This document shows positions 26,589-34,228 of a DNA stretch of 64,000 bases, piece by piece. Position 1 is the stretch's first letter; each line of letters begins with the position of its first letter. Source of the stretch: Bacillota bacterium (GTDB taxonomy: Bacteria > Bacillota_E > Sulfobacillia > Sulfobacillales > JAIMBI01); NCBI GenBank assembly GCA_021828405.1, contig JAKARZ010000002.1, positions 1 to 64,000 of the forward strand. The letters run 5' to 3'. A program made the translations under genes and the position numbers. Below the pieces are notes generated by a model. It was not told the DNA's origin, did no database searches, and saw only the letters and a program-made list of their open reading frames with translations.

Positions 26589-27870
26589 CGCTGGTACTGT
26601 CCCCAGGGCTCCGTACCGACGCTTGCTCCGTCGACGCCCCTTTCTCCTGCTCTGGGCGGGGAGCGCCGTCTCTAACCTCGGGGATCACTTTTTTGCGCTG
26701 GCGCTGATGTGGTTTACGTATGCCGCCACCCGGTCCTCGCTCGAGGTGGCTGCCATCGCGGTGGTGTTTCAGTTGACCTATGTGGCGGTCGGGCCGGCCG
26801 CGGGAGTGTTCGCGGACCGCTGGGACCATCGCCGGACCATGATCGTGTGTGATGGAGCGCGGGCCGCGATCCTCAGCGCCTTCGCCCTCATCACCTGGCG
26901 GGCGGGATTCTCCTTTCCCCTGGCCTTAGTGGCTGTCTTCCTGCTTGAGTCCGCTGGGCGATTTTTCGGGCCCTCTCGGTTGGCGTATATCCCGTTCTTG
27001 ATTGAGCGCGACGACCTGGCGACGGCCAACGGTCTTTTCACCGGGACCCGCCAGGCGGCGGGTCTCGGGGGCCAAGCCCTCGCGGGACTGATGATTTCCG
27101 GGGTGGGAGCGCTGGCGGGCTTTGTGGTGGATGCCGTCTCCTTTGTGCTGTCGGGTCTGGCCCTGACCCTCATCCGACCTCCCCGCGCCCCTGAGGCAGG
27201 ATCCCCGACGGTCAGCAGCTACCCCAAAACCTCGCGTCACGGTTTCTGGTCGGAGCTGCGAGAGGGATATCAGGTCCTCGTGGGGATCCCGATGATCCGC
27301 GCGCTGCTGCTTTTCGCGGCGTTCTCCAACGCCGCGTTCGCCATGATCGAGCCCGCGATGCCGGCCTACATACGGACGACTCTCCACTCCGGAGCCTGGG
27401 CCTATGGACTCGTCGGCTCATTCCAGTTTGGTGGGACTCTCTTGGGAGGGTTCCTGGCGGGCGAGATCGCCGCCCGACTCCGAGCTGGCCCCCTCATGGT
27501 GGCCGCAACCGCCTTCGACGGTGCCGCCCTCGTGGCGGCGGGGGTTGTGCACGTGGTCCCGGTGGCCCTGGTGCTGTGGGGGTCGTGGGCGTCCGCGCTG
27601 GCCGTCATAGGCGTGGTGGAGCAGTCGTTGGACCAAGCGCTCATTCCCCGGCAGCACATGGCCCGGGTCATGGCCCTGATGTCGTCGGTGGGCATGGCCC
27701 TGATGCCGGTGGGATCCTTGGTCGGGGGCTTGCTGGCCGGCCGGATCGGCGCGGCATCGCTGTACGTCTTCGTGGGCCTTGGCTTCGTCGCCATGGCCAC
27801 CGCCATGTTGCTGCACCCGACGCTCCGGTCGACCTCGGTCAGCGGTGGAGGAGGAACACCAGATTCCTGA
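26581..27870 (+). CDS. MFS transporter (element cargo)
   Basis: A 429-residue major facilitator with about 11-12 hydrophobic segments. The start RRPFLLLWAGSAVSNLGDHFFALAL and the loop FADRWDHRRTMIVCDGARA (the inter-helix 2-3 motif) place it among the Bcr/MDR-type drug or metabolite exporters. GTG 26581 overlaps the stop of the sigma-like gene. A second MFS protein of similar architecture is encoded at 44734-45978 outside the element. The substrate is unknown. Confidence 0.88.
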   Translation: MANAGTVPRAPYRRLLRRRPFLLLWAGSAVSNLGDHFFALALMWFTYAATRSSLEVAAIAVVFQLTYVAVGPAAGVFADRWDHRRTMIVCDGARAAILSAFALITWRAGFSFPLALVAVFLLESAGRFFGPSRLAYIPFLIERDDLATANGLFTGTRQAAGLGGQALAGLMISGVGALAGFVVDAVSFVLSGLALTLIRPPRAPEAGSPTVSSYPKTSRHGFWSELREGYQVLVGIPMIRALLLFAAFSNAAFAMIEPAMPAYIRTTLHSGAWAYGLVGSFQFGGTLLGGFLAGEIAARLRAGPLMVAATAFDGAALVAAGVVHVVPVALVLWGSWASALAVIGVVEQSLDQALIPRQHMARVMALMSSVGMALMPVGSLVGGLLAGRIGAASLYVFVGLGFVAMATAMLLHPTLRSTSVSGGGGTPDS

Positions 27871-28035
27871 CGCCGATTTGAACAGGCGTCGGCCCCATCA
27901 GTGGCCTATAGACCCCCGCCCCGGCAAGCGCGCCCGGTCCTATCCGCACCGCTCACACCACCGCCTGGCCGACGAATCCGAGGCCACGGAGGCAGGGAAC
28001 GCGGCCAAAATGCCTGAAACTCTCTGCGACTCCCG

Positions 28036-28392
28036 TCAGGGCGGGTTCTTAGCCATGTCGGCGAGGATCTGCTGGAGTTTGCGGAGAATCCCCGGGACAT
28101 CCCCCTGAACGGTCTCCCAGACGATGGTGGGATCCACGTGCCCATAGTCATGAACGACCCGATGACGGATGCCGGTGACCGCAGACCACGGCACCTCGGG
28201 ATACCGCGTGGTCCAGCGGCGATTCAGATGGCCGGCGGCCTCGCCTAACACGGTGAGGTTCCGCAGCACGGCGTCAAAGAGGAGTGTGTCGCTCATGAAC
28301 TCCAGGGCCGTGCGGCCCTCACAGTACCGGATGATTTTCTCGCACGCCATCACCATGTCGGCAAGGTAGACACGGGGGTTCTTTTCTGCCAT
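28036..28392 (-). CDS. hepT: HepT-like HEPN-domain toxin
   Basis: A 118-residue all-helical DUF86/HEPN protein. The RX4H ribonuclease motif is RHRVVH at residues 76-81, followed by DYGHVD, as in HepT toxins. The ATG overlaps the mntA stop by one base, the usual arrangement of MntA/HepT type VII toxin-antitoxin modules, in which MntA adenylylates HepT to silence it. Carriage on an excisable element fits a role in keeping the element in the vegetative chromosome. Confidence 0.88.
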   Translation of the reverse strand: MAEKNPRVYLADMVMACEKIIRYCEGRTALEFMSDTLLFDAVLRNLTVLGEAAGHLNRRWTTRYPEVPWSAVTGIRHRVVHDYGHVDPTIVWETVQGDVPGILRKLQQILADMAKNPP

Positions 28393-28712
28393 CAGGCGTG
28401 GACCCGTGCCGGGAAAATCGGCACCAGCTGTTGTTGGACCTGCTCGCGGATCACGGGATGGATTTCCCGGAGGGTGTGCATGTCGACGGAGCGCCCCTCG
28501 AAGATTACCGACAGCCGGTCCTGAATCGCCAAGAGCCGAAGGAAGCCCACTCGCTGGTCGGCGGCAAATTGCACGACCAGATCGATGTCGCTCCCCTCGG
28601 CAAAATCGGCCCGCGTGGCAGACCCAAACACCGCCAGGGACTCGATATGTTCCTGCCGACAGATTCCCGACACATCCGTGAGATGTCGCTCCACAACTGG
28701 TGCCAGCACCAT
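28392..28712 (-). CDS. mntA: MntA-like nucleotidyltransferase antitoxin
   Basis: A 106-residue minimal nucleotidyltransferase. The GSX10DXD motif is exact: GS at residues 30-31 and DID at 42-44 (GSATRADFAEGSDIDL), with a further Asp in RSVDMHTL. It is the upstream partner of hepT and would add AMP to the toxin. ATG 28712 follows GGGAGG. A possible -10, TATATT, lies about 40 bases upstream on the minus strand. Confidence 0.88.
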   Translation of the reverse strand: MVLAPVVERHLTDVSGICRQEHIESLAVFGSATRADFAEGSDIDLVVQFAADQRVGFLRLLAIQDRLSVIFEGRSVDMHTLREIHPVIREQVQQQLVPIFPARVHA

Positions 28713-28779
28713 CCCGCCTCCCTTCCGCCGCTAGGAATCCGCTAAGAATATACTAGTGCGCCCGGCGCCTCCGGTCACG

Positions 28780-28843
28780 TCCGAAGTCGTCGCGGAACGG
28801 TCGGTGCTCCCTCCTGAGGAAGAGAGGGGTTTCAGACTTCGGA
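28780..28843. repeat. Spaced inverted repeat upstream of mntA
   Basis: TCCGAAGTC at 28780-28788 and GACTTCGGA at 28835-28843 are perfect 9-bp inverted arms 46 bases apart, in the 283-base gap between mntA and the ABC permease. Role unknown; a long hairpin terminator for a transcript coming from the right is possible. Confidence 0.4.
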
Positions 28844-28995
28844 GCGCCGCGTCAAGAGCCGACCCCATGCAGAGTCCCGGATTCCCGGTGAGGCGTCGCC
28901 CTCCTCGTGAATGCATGGACGCCTGGTCGCCGTGGCTCACCCGCCTCGGGCCGTGAGCGTTCTCGGGTCGTCACGGCTCCGCACGGCCCTCGGCC

Positions 28996-29700
28996 TCAGC
29001 GTCCGCTGACGTAGGTCCACCGAAGGATCCACCCGACCAGCGCCCCCAGGCCCAGGATCCACCCTAACAGTCCTAAGTCGGCCGAAGGCGGGGCGTAATG
29101 GCCGGCAAACCCTGCGTGCAGGGCCGTGGCCGCCAGCAGTGACGGGAGCCCGTGCAGGAGCGCGTGCAGCAGCGGGGCCCGTGAAAAGTTTGCGGCCGTG
29201 AGCGTAGCGAGAAACAACACCAGCATCACCACGGTTGCGAGCATGTGGCCGGCGCGGCTGGAGGGGCTGGCCATCCCGATCGCCACTCCGATGAGCGTCG
29301 CCGGCAGGCCACTGCCCACCATGGCGACGATGAGCGGCAGAGTCCAGGCCAGCGCACCGTGATTGACCGCGAAGACCAGTACCTCACTTGCCAAGGCCAG
29401 GACGGTAACCAGCAGCGTTTGCACGGCAATCAGCCATCCGATCGCCACCGCTCCGAGCTGCAGCGGCGCCCACGTGCCCTGCTCCCGTTCTTCCAGCCAA
29501 TGCCCCGACGCGAGCAGGAGTCCCGTCATGAGCTGCGCAAACACCAGCCAGACGGGGCTGAGCGGCATGGGAGGGCCCGTGTGGAGGACCGCCCAGGCGA
29601 GGCCGGTGGGCAGCGCGACCATGAGCCACATCATCACGTTGCGCCCAAGGTCATGCGCCCACTCACGCGAGACGGCGATAAGGACACGCATAGGGATCAT
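28996..29700 (-). CDS. ABC-2 type membrane permease (element cargo)
   Basis: A 234-residue protein with about six hydrophobic segments (WLMVALPTGLAWAVL, LVFAQLMTGLLLASG, LIAVQTLLVTVLALA, and others) and the loop HWLEEREQGTWAPL. This is typical of ABC-2 permeases of the NatB/drug-exporter class. Its ATG overlaps the stop of the ABC ATPase gene (ATGA), so it is the membrane partner of that ATPase. The substrate is unknown. Confidence 0.8.
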   Translation of the reverse strand: MIPMRVLIAVSREWAHDLGRNVMMWLMVALPTGLAWAVLHTGPPMPLSPVWLVFAQLMTGLLLASGHWLEEREQGTWAPLQLGAVAIGWLIAVQTLLVTVLALASEVLVFAVNHGALAWTLPLIVAMVGSGLPATLIGVAIGMASPSSRAGHMLATVVMLVLFLATLTAANFSRAPLLHALLHGLPSLLAATALHAGFAGHYAPPSADLGLLGWILGLGALVGWILRWTYVSGR

Positions 29701-30551
29701 GCCTCCTGTCGCCGGGTGAAGCGGCGGTAGACGTCGTCGAGGGTGCCGGTGGTCTCAATCTGCAGCACGCGATGCTGCGCCACAATCTGCTGGATGAACT
29801 CCATGGTGCCCGGGTCGCCGAGGCGGGCCTCCCCTTGGCGGAGCACCCCGGATTCCCACCAGTGGATGCGCACGGTGCGGTGCGGCAAGCGGTCGATCAG
29901 CGCGGCGGGCGCATCGAGCGCGACCAGCGTGCCGCGGTCCAGAATGCCCACCCGATCACACAGGGTGGCCGCCTCAACCATGTCGTGGGTGGTGAGCAGA
30001 ATAGCAACCCCCGCGTGGCGCAGGGCGCGGAGTGTGTCATAGACGGCGGCGGCGGCATGTGGATCCAAGCCACTGGTGGGTTCGTCGAGGAAGAGGACGG
30101 GGGGGCGACCGAGGAGCGCCCGGGCCAGCATGGTCCGCTGGCGCCAGCCCTTGGAGAGGCCGCGCACAGCCCGATGCCGATATTGCTGAAGGTCGAACTG
30201 CTCAAGCGCCGCTGAAATGTGCAAGCGGGGCAGTCCGCGGAGAGCCGCCGCCATCCGCAGATTCTCTTCCACCGTGAGCCGCGGATACAGCGCGGGCAGC
30301 TCGAACACCACGCCGGCCGACCGCACGACCGCACGCCGCTCGCGCACAACATCATGCCCGGCTATGGTGGCCGTGCCGGATGTCGGGCGCAGGAGTCCCG
30401 CCAACATGCGGACCGTGGTGGTCTTGCCGGCGCCATTGGCGCCCAACAGCCCGAACACTTCCCCGGCCGCGACGCTAAAGGACAGGTCTTGCACGAGCGC
30501 GTCCGGCCCGATCCGCTTCGCCAAGTGCGCGGCGTCAATCATGCCCATCAT
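29697..30551 (-). CDS. ABC transporter ATPase, CcmA/NatA type (element cargo)
   Basis: A protein of about 284 residues. Walker A is GANGAGKTT, the signature is LSKGWRQR, Walker B is VLFLDEPTSGLDP, and the switch His is in LTTHD. The C-terminal 70 residues form the extension common to ABC-2 ATPases. ATG 30551 overlaps the padR end by 17 bases; ATG 30548 and 30542 are alternatives. The regulator-ATPase-permease order suggests a PadR-controlled efflux system. Confidence 0.9.
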   Translation of the reverse strand: MMGMIDAAHLAKRIGPDALVQDLSFSVAAGEVFGLLGANGAGKTTTVRMLAGLLRPTSGTATIAGHDVVRERRAVVRSAGVVFELPALYPRLTVEENLRMAAALRGLPRLHISAALEQFDLQQYRHRAVRGLSKGWRQRTMLARALLGRPPVLFLDEPTSGLDPHAAAAVYDTLRALRHAGVAILLTTHDMVEAATLCDRVGILDRGTLVALDAPAALIDRLPHRTVRIHWWESGVLRQGEARLGDPGTMEFIQQIVAQHRVLQIETTGTLDDVYRRFTRRQEA

Positions 30552-31062
30552 CCAGCCCCCGCTCATGCGCCAGGGTGTCGAGCCAGTCGTGCTCCTCAAG
30601 GATCTGGTGCCGCTGAAACTCCAGCACCGCGCGTGACCAATACGTGTCGCCCGGCCACGCCGCCACCGTCTCGAAGTGGACAAGTTCCGCGGCCAGCCAC
30701 GCCCGGCGCTGAGCGAGCAAGTGGTGCTGCGCGGCCGTGGGGATGAGATGCCAGAGGGAGAGGCTCAAAAAGAACCGACGGCGGTCTGCGGCATTCTTGG
30801 GATCTGCCACGAGATCCTGCAGTAGCCGCCGCCCTGCGGCAGTCACGCCGTACACCTTGCGGTGGGGCGCCCCGGGGCGGGGAGACGGCTCTAGGTGCGA
30901 CGCCACCGCACCCTGTTGCTCCAGACGCCGGAGCGTGGAATACAGGCGCCGTGTATCAAAGGTTTCATCGGGTCCAATCGCACGGTCGGCTTCGTCCAGC
31001 AGGTGATAGCCGTGTTTGGGTTCGGGAAGGAGCAGGGTCAGCACCACCGTCTCATTAACCAT
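30535..31062 (-). CDS. PadR-family transcriptional regulator
   Basis: A 175-residue protein with a PadR winged helix (LLLPEPKHGYHLLDEADR, RLYSTLRRLEQQGAV, RKVYGVTAAGRRLLQDL) and a C-terminal dimerisation helix pair. ATG 31062 is chosen because AGGAGG lies 7-8 bases before it; the upstream ATG 31086 lies inside the proposed operator. It is the first gene of the minus-strand ABC operon and most likely represses it and itself through the dyad at 31080-31099. Confidence 0.88.
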   Translation of the reverse strand: MVNETVVLTLLLPEPKHGYHLLDEADRAIGPDETFDTRRLYSTLRRLEQQGAVASHLEPSPRPGAPHRKVYGVTAAGRRLLQDLVADPKNAADRRRFFLSLSLWHLIPTAAQHHLLAQRRAWLAAELVHFETVAAWPGDTYWSRAVLEFQRHQILEEHDWLDTLAHERGLDDGHD

Positions 31063-31079
31063 GGCACACCTCCTATGCG

Positions 31080-31124
31080 TCATCACTCATATGTGATGAT
31101 ACTCCGGTACTTCGGAGCGCGCAA
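31080..31124 (-). promoter_or_regulatory. Promoter and PadR operator of the element's ABC operon
   Basis: On the minus strand TTGCGC (31124-31119) and TATCAT (31101-31096) are 17 bases apart. A perfect dyad, TCATCAC-6-GTGATGA (31080-31099), overlaps the -10. A bound PadR dimer would block the polymerase. Confidence 0.65.
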
Positions 31125-31317
31125 GGCTTTGCAGCTTGGCCGCTCGTGATCCTAACCGGCTATTCCGGCGAAGATCCGCGCGCCAGCATGGCAAGTCGGC
31201 CCGCTAGCTGCCATAAGCTCACTGCGGCCCGACGAGGCCGTGTACCGCAAAAAGCTCACGTAGGTGGCACGGCGCGGATCGAACAGGAACTGGGAATCGG
31301 GTGACGAAGAGGGACAC

Positions 31318-32901
31318 ATGGCCACATACGTGATTTACACGCGGGTCTCGACCGAGGACCAGGCACGGCAAGGGTTTAGCCTGCCCGAGCAAGCGATCGC
31401 CTGCCGGCGGCGTGTGGAGCAACTGAGTGCGCAGAGCGCAGACGCCTCACCGGCAATCGTCGAGTTCACCGATGACGTCTCGGGCGATTTTCTCGAGCGG
31501 CCAGGGCTGTCGGCCGCCTTGGCGCTTGTGCGCACGGGGCAGGTTGTGGCGTTCGTCTGCATGGATCCCGACCGCCTGGCCCGGAAGCTCCTGCATCAGC
31601 TGCTCATCACTGACGAGATTGACCAGGGCGGTTGCAAGCTGGAGTTTGTGGACCACGACTACCGGCAGGACGCCGAGGGGCAGCTCTTCTACCAGATCCG
31701 CGGGTCCGTGGCCCAGTACGAGAAAGCGAAGATTCTCCAGCGGATGGCACGCGGCGCCCGCGGCAAAGCACGCGCGGGCGGAGTCCCCACGTACGTGCAC
31801 CCATATGGCTACGCCTTTCAGGCAGGGCAGGGCCATGCTCCGGCGATCGAGGTCATCGTGCCGTCGCCTGAGGAATCCCGCTGGGTGGACACCATGTTTC
31901 ACTGGTGCGCCGACGAGGGACTGGGGCCGAGTCAGATTGCGGCCCGCCTCAACCAGCTCGGCGTCCCGGCGAAGCGGGGCGGCACGTGGGATCAGAACGT
32001 CGTGCGCCGCATCCTCCGGAATCCCACCTACGCGACCGGACTGATCGCCTGGGGGCGACAAGACCACCGCGGCATCTACGCGGCACGCCGCCTCGCACCC
32101 AGCGAACGGCGCCGGCGCCGGATCCGCCTCACGCCTGTGCCCCGCCCCGACAGCGCCGCCGTCCTGCGCGTGCGCGCCCTTCTGAGCCAAGATCTCTGGG
32201 ATCGCACTCAGGAGGTCCTGGCGGGCTTCCGCGTCGGCGACCGTGCGCACAACGACCCCCGGCGGAAGCGCCTTTTGACCAGCCTCGGCCGGTGCGGCGT
32301 CTGCGGCAGCCGCCTCATGTACTATTCGGGTGGCAAAATCAGTTGTCAGGGTCGCCTGGCCGGGAACGGGTGCGCGCTTCCCTCGAAGCAAGCCGCGGCC
32401 GTGGAAGCGGCGGTGTGGGCCCACGTCCAGACCTGGCTCGCCGAAGGGCTAAAGGCGGTGCCGCCCCGTCCGCCCAGCTCCCCTGCGGAGCCGACCCCGC
32501 CCCGACAGGAGCGAGCGGCGCTGGAGCACCTCATCATCCACAAGCAGCAGGAAGTGGAACGGTGGGGACACCTCTTCGCCGAGGGGCGGGTGCCGGAATC
32601 GATTGCGCTCCCGGCCCTGACGAATGCGCAGGCGGCGTGGCGCCAAGCCGAACAGCGGCTGGCGGTGCTCGCGGCGCCGCGCGCGCTCCCTGCCCCGACG
32701 CCGTCACGCTGGGCCGAAACCCTGGCGCGAGCGCGGGAGGAGGGCGCCGGGGCGGAGTGGCCGGAGGCGGAGCGCGCCGCCGTGGTGCATGGCTTGGTGG
32801 CCCATTTTGTGCTGCGGCCGAGCCCCCGCCGCACCCCTCCGCAGGTGGAGGTGATCGCGGTCTGGGATGCCGCCCTGAATCCCGCGCCCCGCAAGACGTA
32901 G
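31318..32901 (+). CDS. Large serine recombinase of the prkA-intervening element
   Basis: A 527-residue large serine recombinase. The resolvase domain begins MATYVIYTRVSTEDQ, with nucleophile Ser11; the conserved Arg segment DRLARK and the long helix follow. The recombinase domain (VHPYGYAF) follows, and then a zinc ribbon with two Cys pairs (CGVC and CQG..AGNGC) from about residue 325. A helical coiled-coil-like segment (about 395-455) is next, and a basic tail. It is of the same type as SpoIVCA (skin) and SprA (SP-beta). ATG 31318 has GAGGGA 4 bases upstream. It reads in the same direction as prkA and ends 29 bases before the right core, so it is the obvious enzyme for integration and excision. 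All catalytic parts look intact. Confidence 0.93.
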   Translation: MATYVIYTRVSTEDQARQGFSLPEQAIACRRRVEQLSAQSADASPAIVEFTDDVSGDFLERPGLSAALALVRTGQVVAFVCMDPDRLARKLLHQLLITDEIDQGGCKLEFVDHDYRQDAEGQLFYQIRGSVAQYEKAKILQRMARGARGKARAGGVPTYVHPYGYAFQAGQGHAPAIEVIVPSPEESRWVDTMFHWCADEGLGPSQIAARLNQLGVPAKRGGTWDQNVVRRILRNPTYATGLIAWGRQDHRGIYAARRLAPSERRRRRIRLTPVPRPDSAAVLRVRALLSQDLWDRTQEVLAGFRVGDRAHNDPRRKRLLTSLGRCGVCGSRLMYYSGGKISCQGRLAGNGCALPSKQAAAVEAAVWAHVQTWLAEGLKAVPPRPPSSPAEPTPPRQERAALEHLIIHKQQEVERWGHLFAEGRVPESIALPALTNAQAAWRQAEQRLAVLAAPRALPAPTPSRWAETLARAREEGAGAEWPEAERAAVVHGLVAHFVLRPSPRRTPPQVEVIAVWDAALNPAPRKT

Positions 32902-32923
32902 CACCTCTATGTTGTCTCGGAAC

Positions 32924-32942
32924 CTGCTCCCAGGAGCAGAGC
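32924..32942. repeat. attR: Right attachment core within a perfect dyad
   Basis: CAGGAGCAGAGC (32931-32942) is the second copy of the 12-bp core. It overlaps a perfect dyad, CTGCTCC-CA-GGAGCAG (32924-32939), whose centre is the CA at 32931-32932, the first two bases of the shared core. This fits serine recombinase crossover at a central dinucleotide flanked by inverted half-sites. Confidence 0.88.
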
Positions 32943-34013
32943 ATCAAGACGGGACGCTTCTCTCTCATTTACGCAGACGAAGTGATCGTCAGTCACACCA
33001 ACGAGGCAGAGTACCAGCGCTTCGTCGAAAACGACAAGAACGAGGCTCTGCGCGACCGCATGATTTTGATTCGGGTGCCTTACAATCTTCGGGTGGGCGA
33101 CGAGGAGCGCATTCACGATAAGCTGATTCGCGAGTCGGGCCTGGAAGGCGTCCACCTGGCGCCGCACACGCTCCGGGTGGCCAGCATGTTCGCGGTCCTC
33201 TCCCGGCTGCATGAGTCCAAACGCCAGGGCTTGAACTTGGTGAAGAAGCTGAAACTCTATGACGGCCTGGCGGTTGAGGGCTTTACCGCCAAGGACGTCA
33301 AGGAGCTGAGGGATGAGCATCCGAACGAGGGAATGGCGGGCATCTCCCCGCGCTACATCATCAACCGGCTGTCCACGGCGCTGGTGCGGCCCGGTGTGCG
33401 CTGCATCAACCCCATCGACGCACTCCGCGCCCTGAAGGACGGGCTGGAGCAGCACACCGGCTTCTCTCACGATGAGAAGGAACGCCTCTTGAACCTCATC
33501 TATGAGACGCGCCGCGAGTACGACGAGATGGCCAAGGTCGAGGTGCAGAAGGCGTTCGTGTACTCGTTCGAGGCCTCGGCTCGATCCCTCTTGAACAACT
33601 ACTTGGACAACATTGAGGCGTACATCAACAAAACCAAGCTGTCTGATCCGCTGACGGGTGAGGAGCTCGAGGCGGACGAGAAGCTGATGCGCAGCATCGA
33701 GGAGCAGATTGGCGTCACGGAAAACGCCAAGCGCGCGTTTCGCGAGGAGATTTTGATTCGCATCTCGTCGCTGGCGCGCCGCGGCCAGTCGTTCGACTAC
33801 ACGTGCCACGCCGGGCTTCGGGAAGCCATCGAAAACAAGCTGTTCAGCGACCTGAAAAACGTCGTGAAAATCACCACGTCCACCAAGACCCCCGATCAGG
33901 AGCAGCTGAAGAAGCTAAATGACGTGGCCGCCCGCCTGATGAGCGAGCATGGCTACTGCCCGGAGTGCGCCAACGCCATCCTCCAGTACGTGGGGACCCT
34001 GCTCGCGCGCTGA
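32931..34013 (+). CDS. prkA: PrkA serine protein kinase, C-terminal part, separated by the element
   Basis: From QEQS the frame continues IKTGRFSLIYADEVIVSHTNEAEYQRF, IRVPYNLRVGDEERIHDKLI, and the PrkA C-terminal kinase-like domain (SPRYIINRLSTAL, ISSLARRGQSFDYTCHAGLREAIENKLF) to the usual end. It is 356 residues after the junction, with no stop or frameshift. There is no start codon with a ribosome site at the junction, so it cannot be expressed properly until it is joined to the N-terminal half. The frame remains open back to 31905 through the recombinase gene, but in the wrong frame and without meaning. The retained purity of this half implies it is under selection, which is expected only if the full gene is regularly rebuilt. 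Confidence 0.93.
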   Translation, partial: QEQSIKTGRFSLIYADEVIVSHTNEAEYQRFVENDKNEALRDRMILIRVPYNLRVGDEERIHDKLIRESGLEGVHLAPHTLRVASMFAVLSRLHESKRQGLNLVKKLKLYDGLAVEGFTAKDVKELRDEHPNEGMAGISPRYIINRLSTALVRPGVRCINPIDALRALKDGLEQHTGFSHDEKERLLNLIYETRREYDEMAKVEVQKAFVYSFEASARSLLNNYLDNIEAYINKTKLSDPLTGEELEADEKLMRSIEEQIGVTENAKRAFREEILIRISSLARRGQSFDYTCHAGLREAIENKLFSDLKNVVKITTSTKTPDQEQLKKLNDVAARLMSEHGYCPECANAILQYVGTLLAR

Positions 34014-34171
34014 CCAGCGGCCGCCAGACCCGAAAGCCAGCGGTCGCGGAGAAGAGGGGAGGCGCCGAGCGCAGGATCCCACGACCGTCCGGTGGGCGGG
34101 CCCCGCCCCGCCGTCCTGGTGCTGGCCGTGCTCCACGCCATCACGGGTGGAGGTGGCGTCCCCCGAGAGTA

Positions 34172-34206
34172 TGGCGCGAGGGCGGCCGCCGGCAGCCCTC
34201 GCGCCA
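34172..34206. terminator. Perfect 12-bp hairpin after prkA
   Basis: TGGCGCGAGGGC (34172-34183) pairs exactly with 34195-34206 across an 11-base loop. It lies between convergent prkA and the LigB-like gene and probably ends both transcripts. No T-tract. Confidence 0.65.
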
Positions 34207-34228
34207 CGCAACGCCCGTCGCCACCGCC

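Larger units (their letters stand above)
25744..32930 (+). mobile_element. prkA-intervening element, 7,187 bp, serine-recombinase type
   Basis: One unit from the left 12-bp core up to the right core. Its removal by recombination between the cores restores a continuous prkA reading frame of 633 codons, close to the usual PrkA length of about 630. Cargo in order: a sigma-region-2-only protein, an MFS transporter, a HepT/MntA module (minus), an ABC-2 permease, ABC ATPase and PadR regulator (minus), and a large serine recombinase (plus) that ends 29 bases before the right core. There are no capsid, tail, terminase or replication genes, so it is not a recognisable prophage. The structure parallels the sigK skin element. 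Excision during sporulation is an inference; the split and the repeat are seen directly. Confidence 0.9.

Noticed and set aside
25744..32930. Insert as a prophage or conjugative element
   Set aside because: No structural, packaging, replication or transfer gene is present. Only a recombinase and accessory cargo are seen.
31905..34013. A 702-codon open frame joining recombinase DNA to the prkA 3' half
   Set aside because: Up to 32930 it reads the recombinase gene in the wrong frame and gives Arg/Pro-rich nonsense. Only from QEQS on is it PrkA. It has no ribosome site.
24925..34013. prkA as a simple pseudogene hit by a mobile element
   Set aside because: Both halves are free of stops and frameshifts, the join is exact and in frame, and the recombinase is intact. 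A dead gene would be expected to have decayed. It remains possible if the insertion is very recent.
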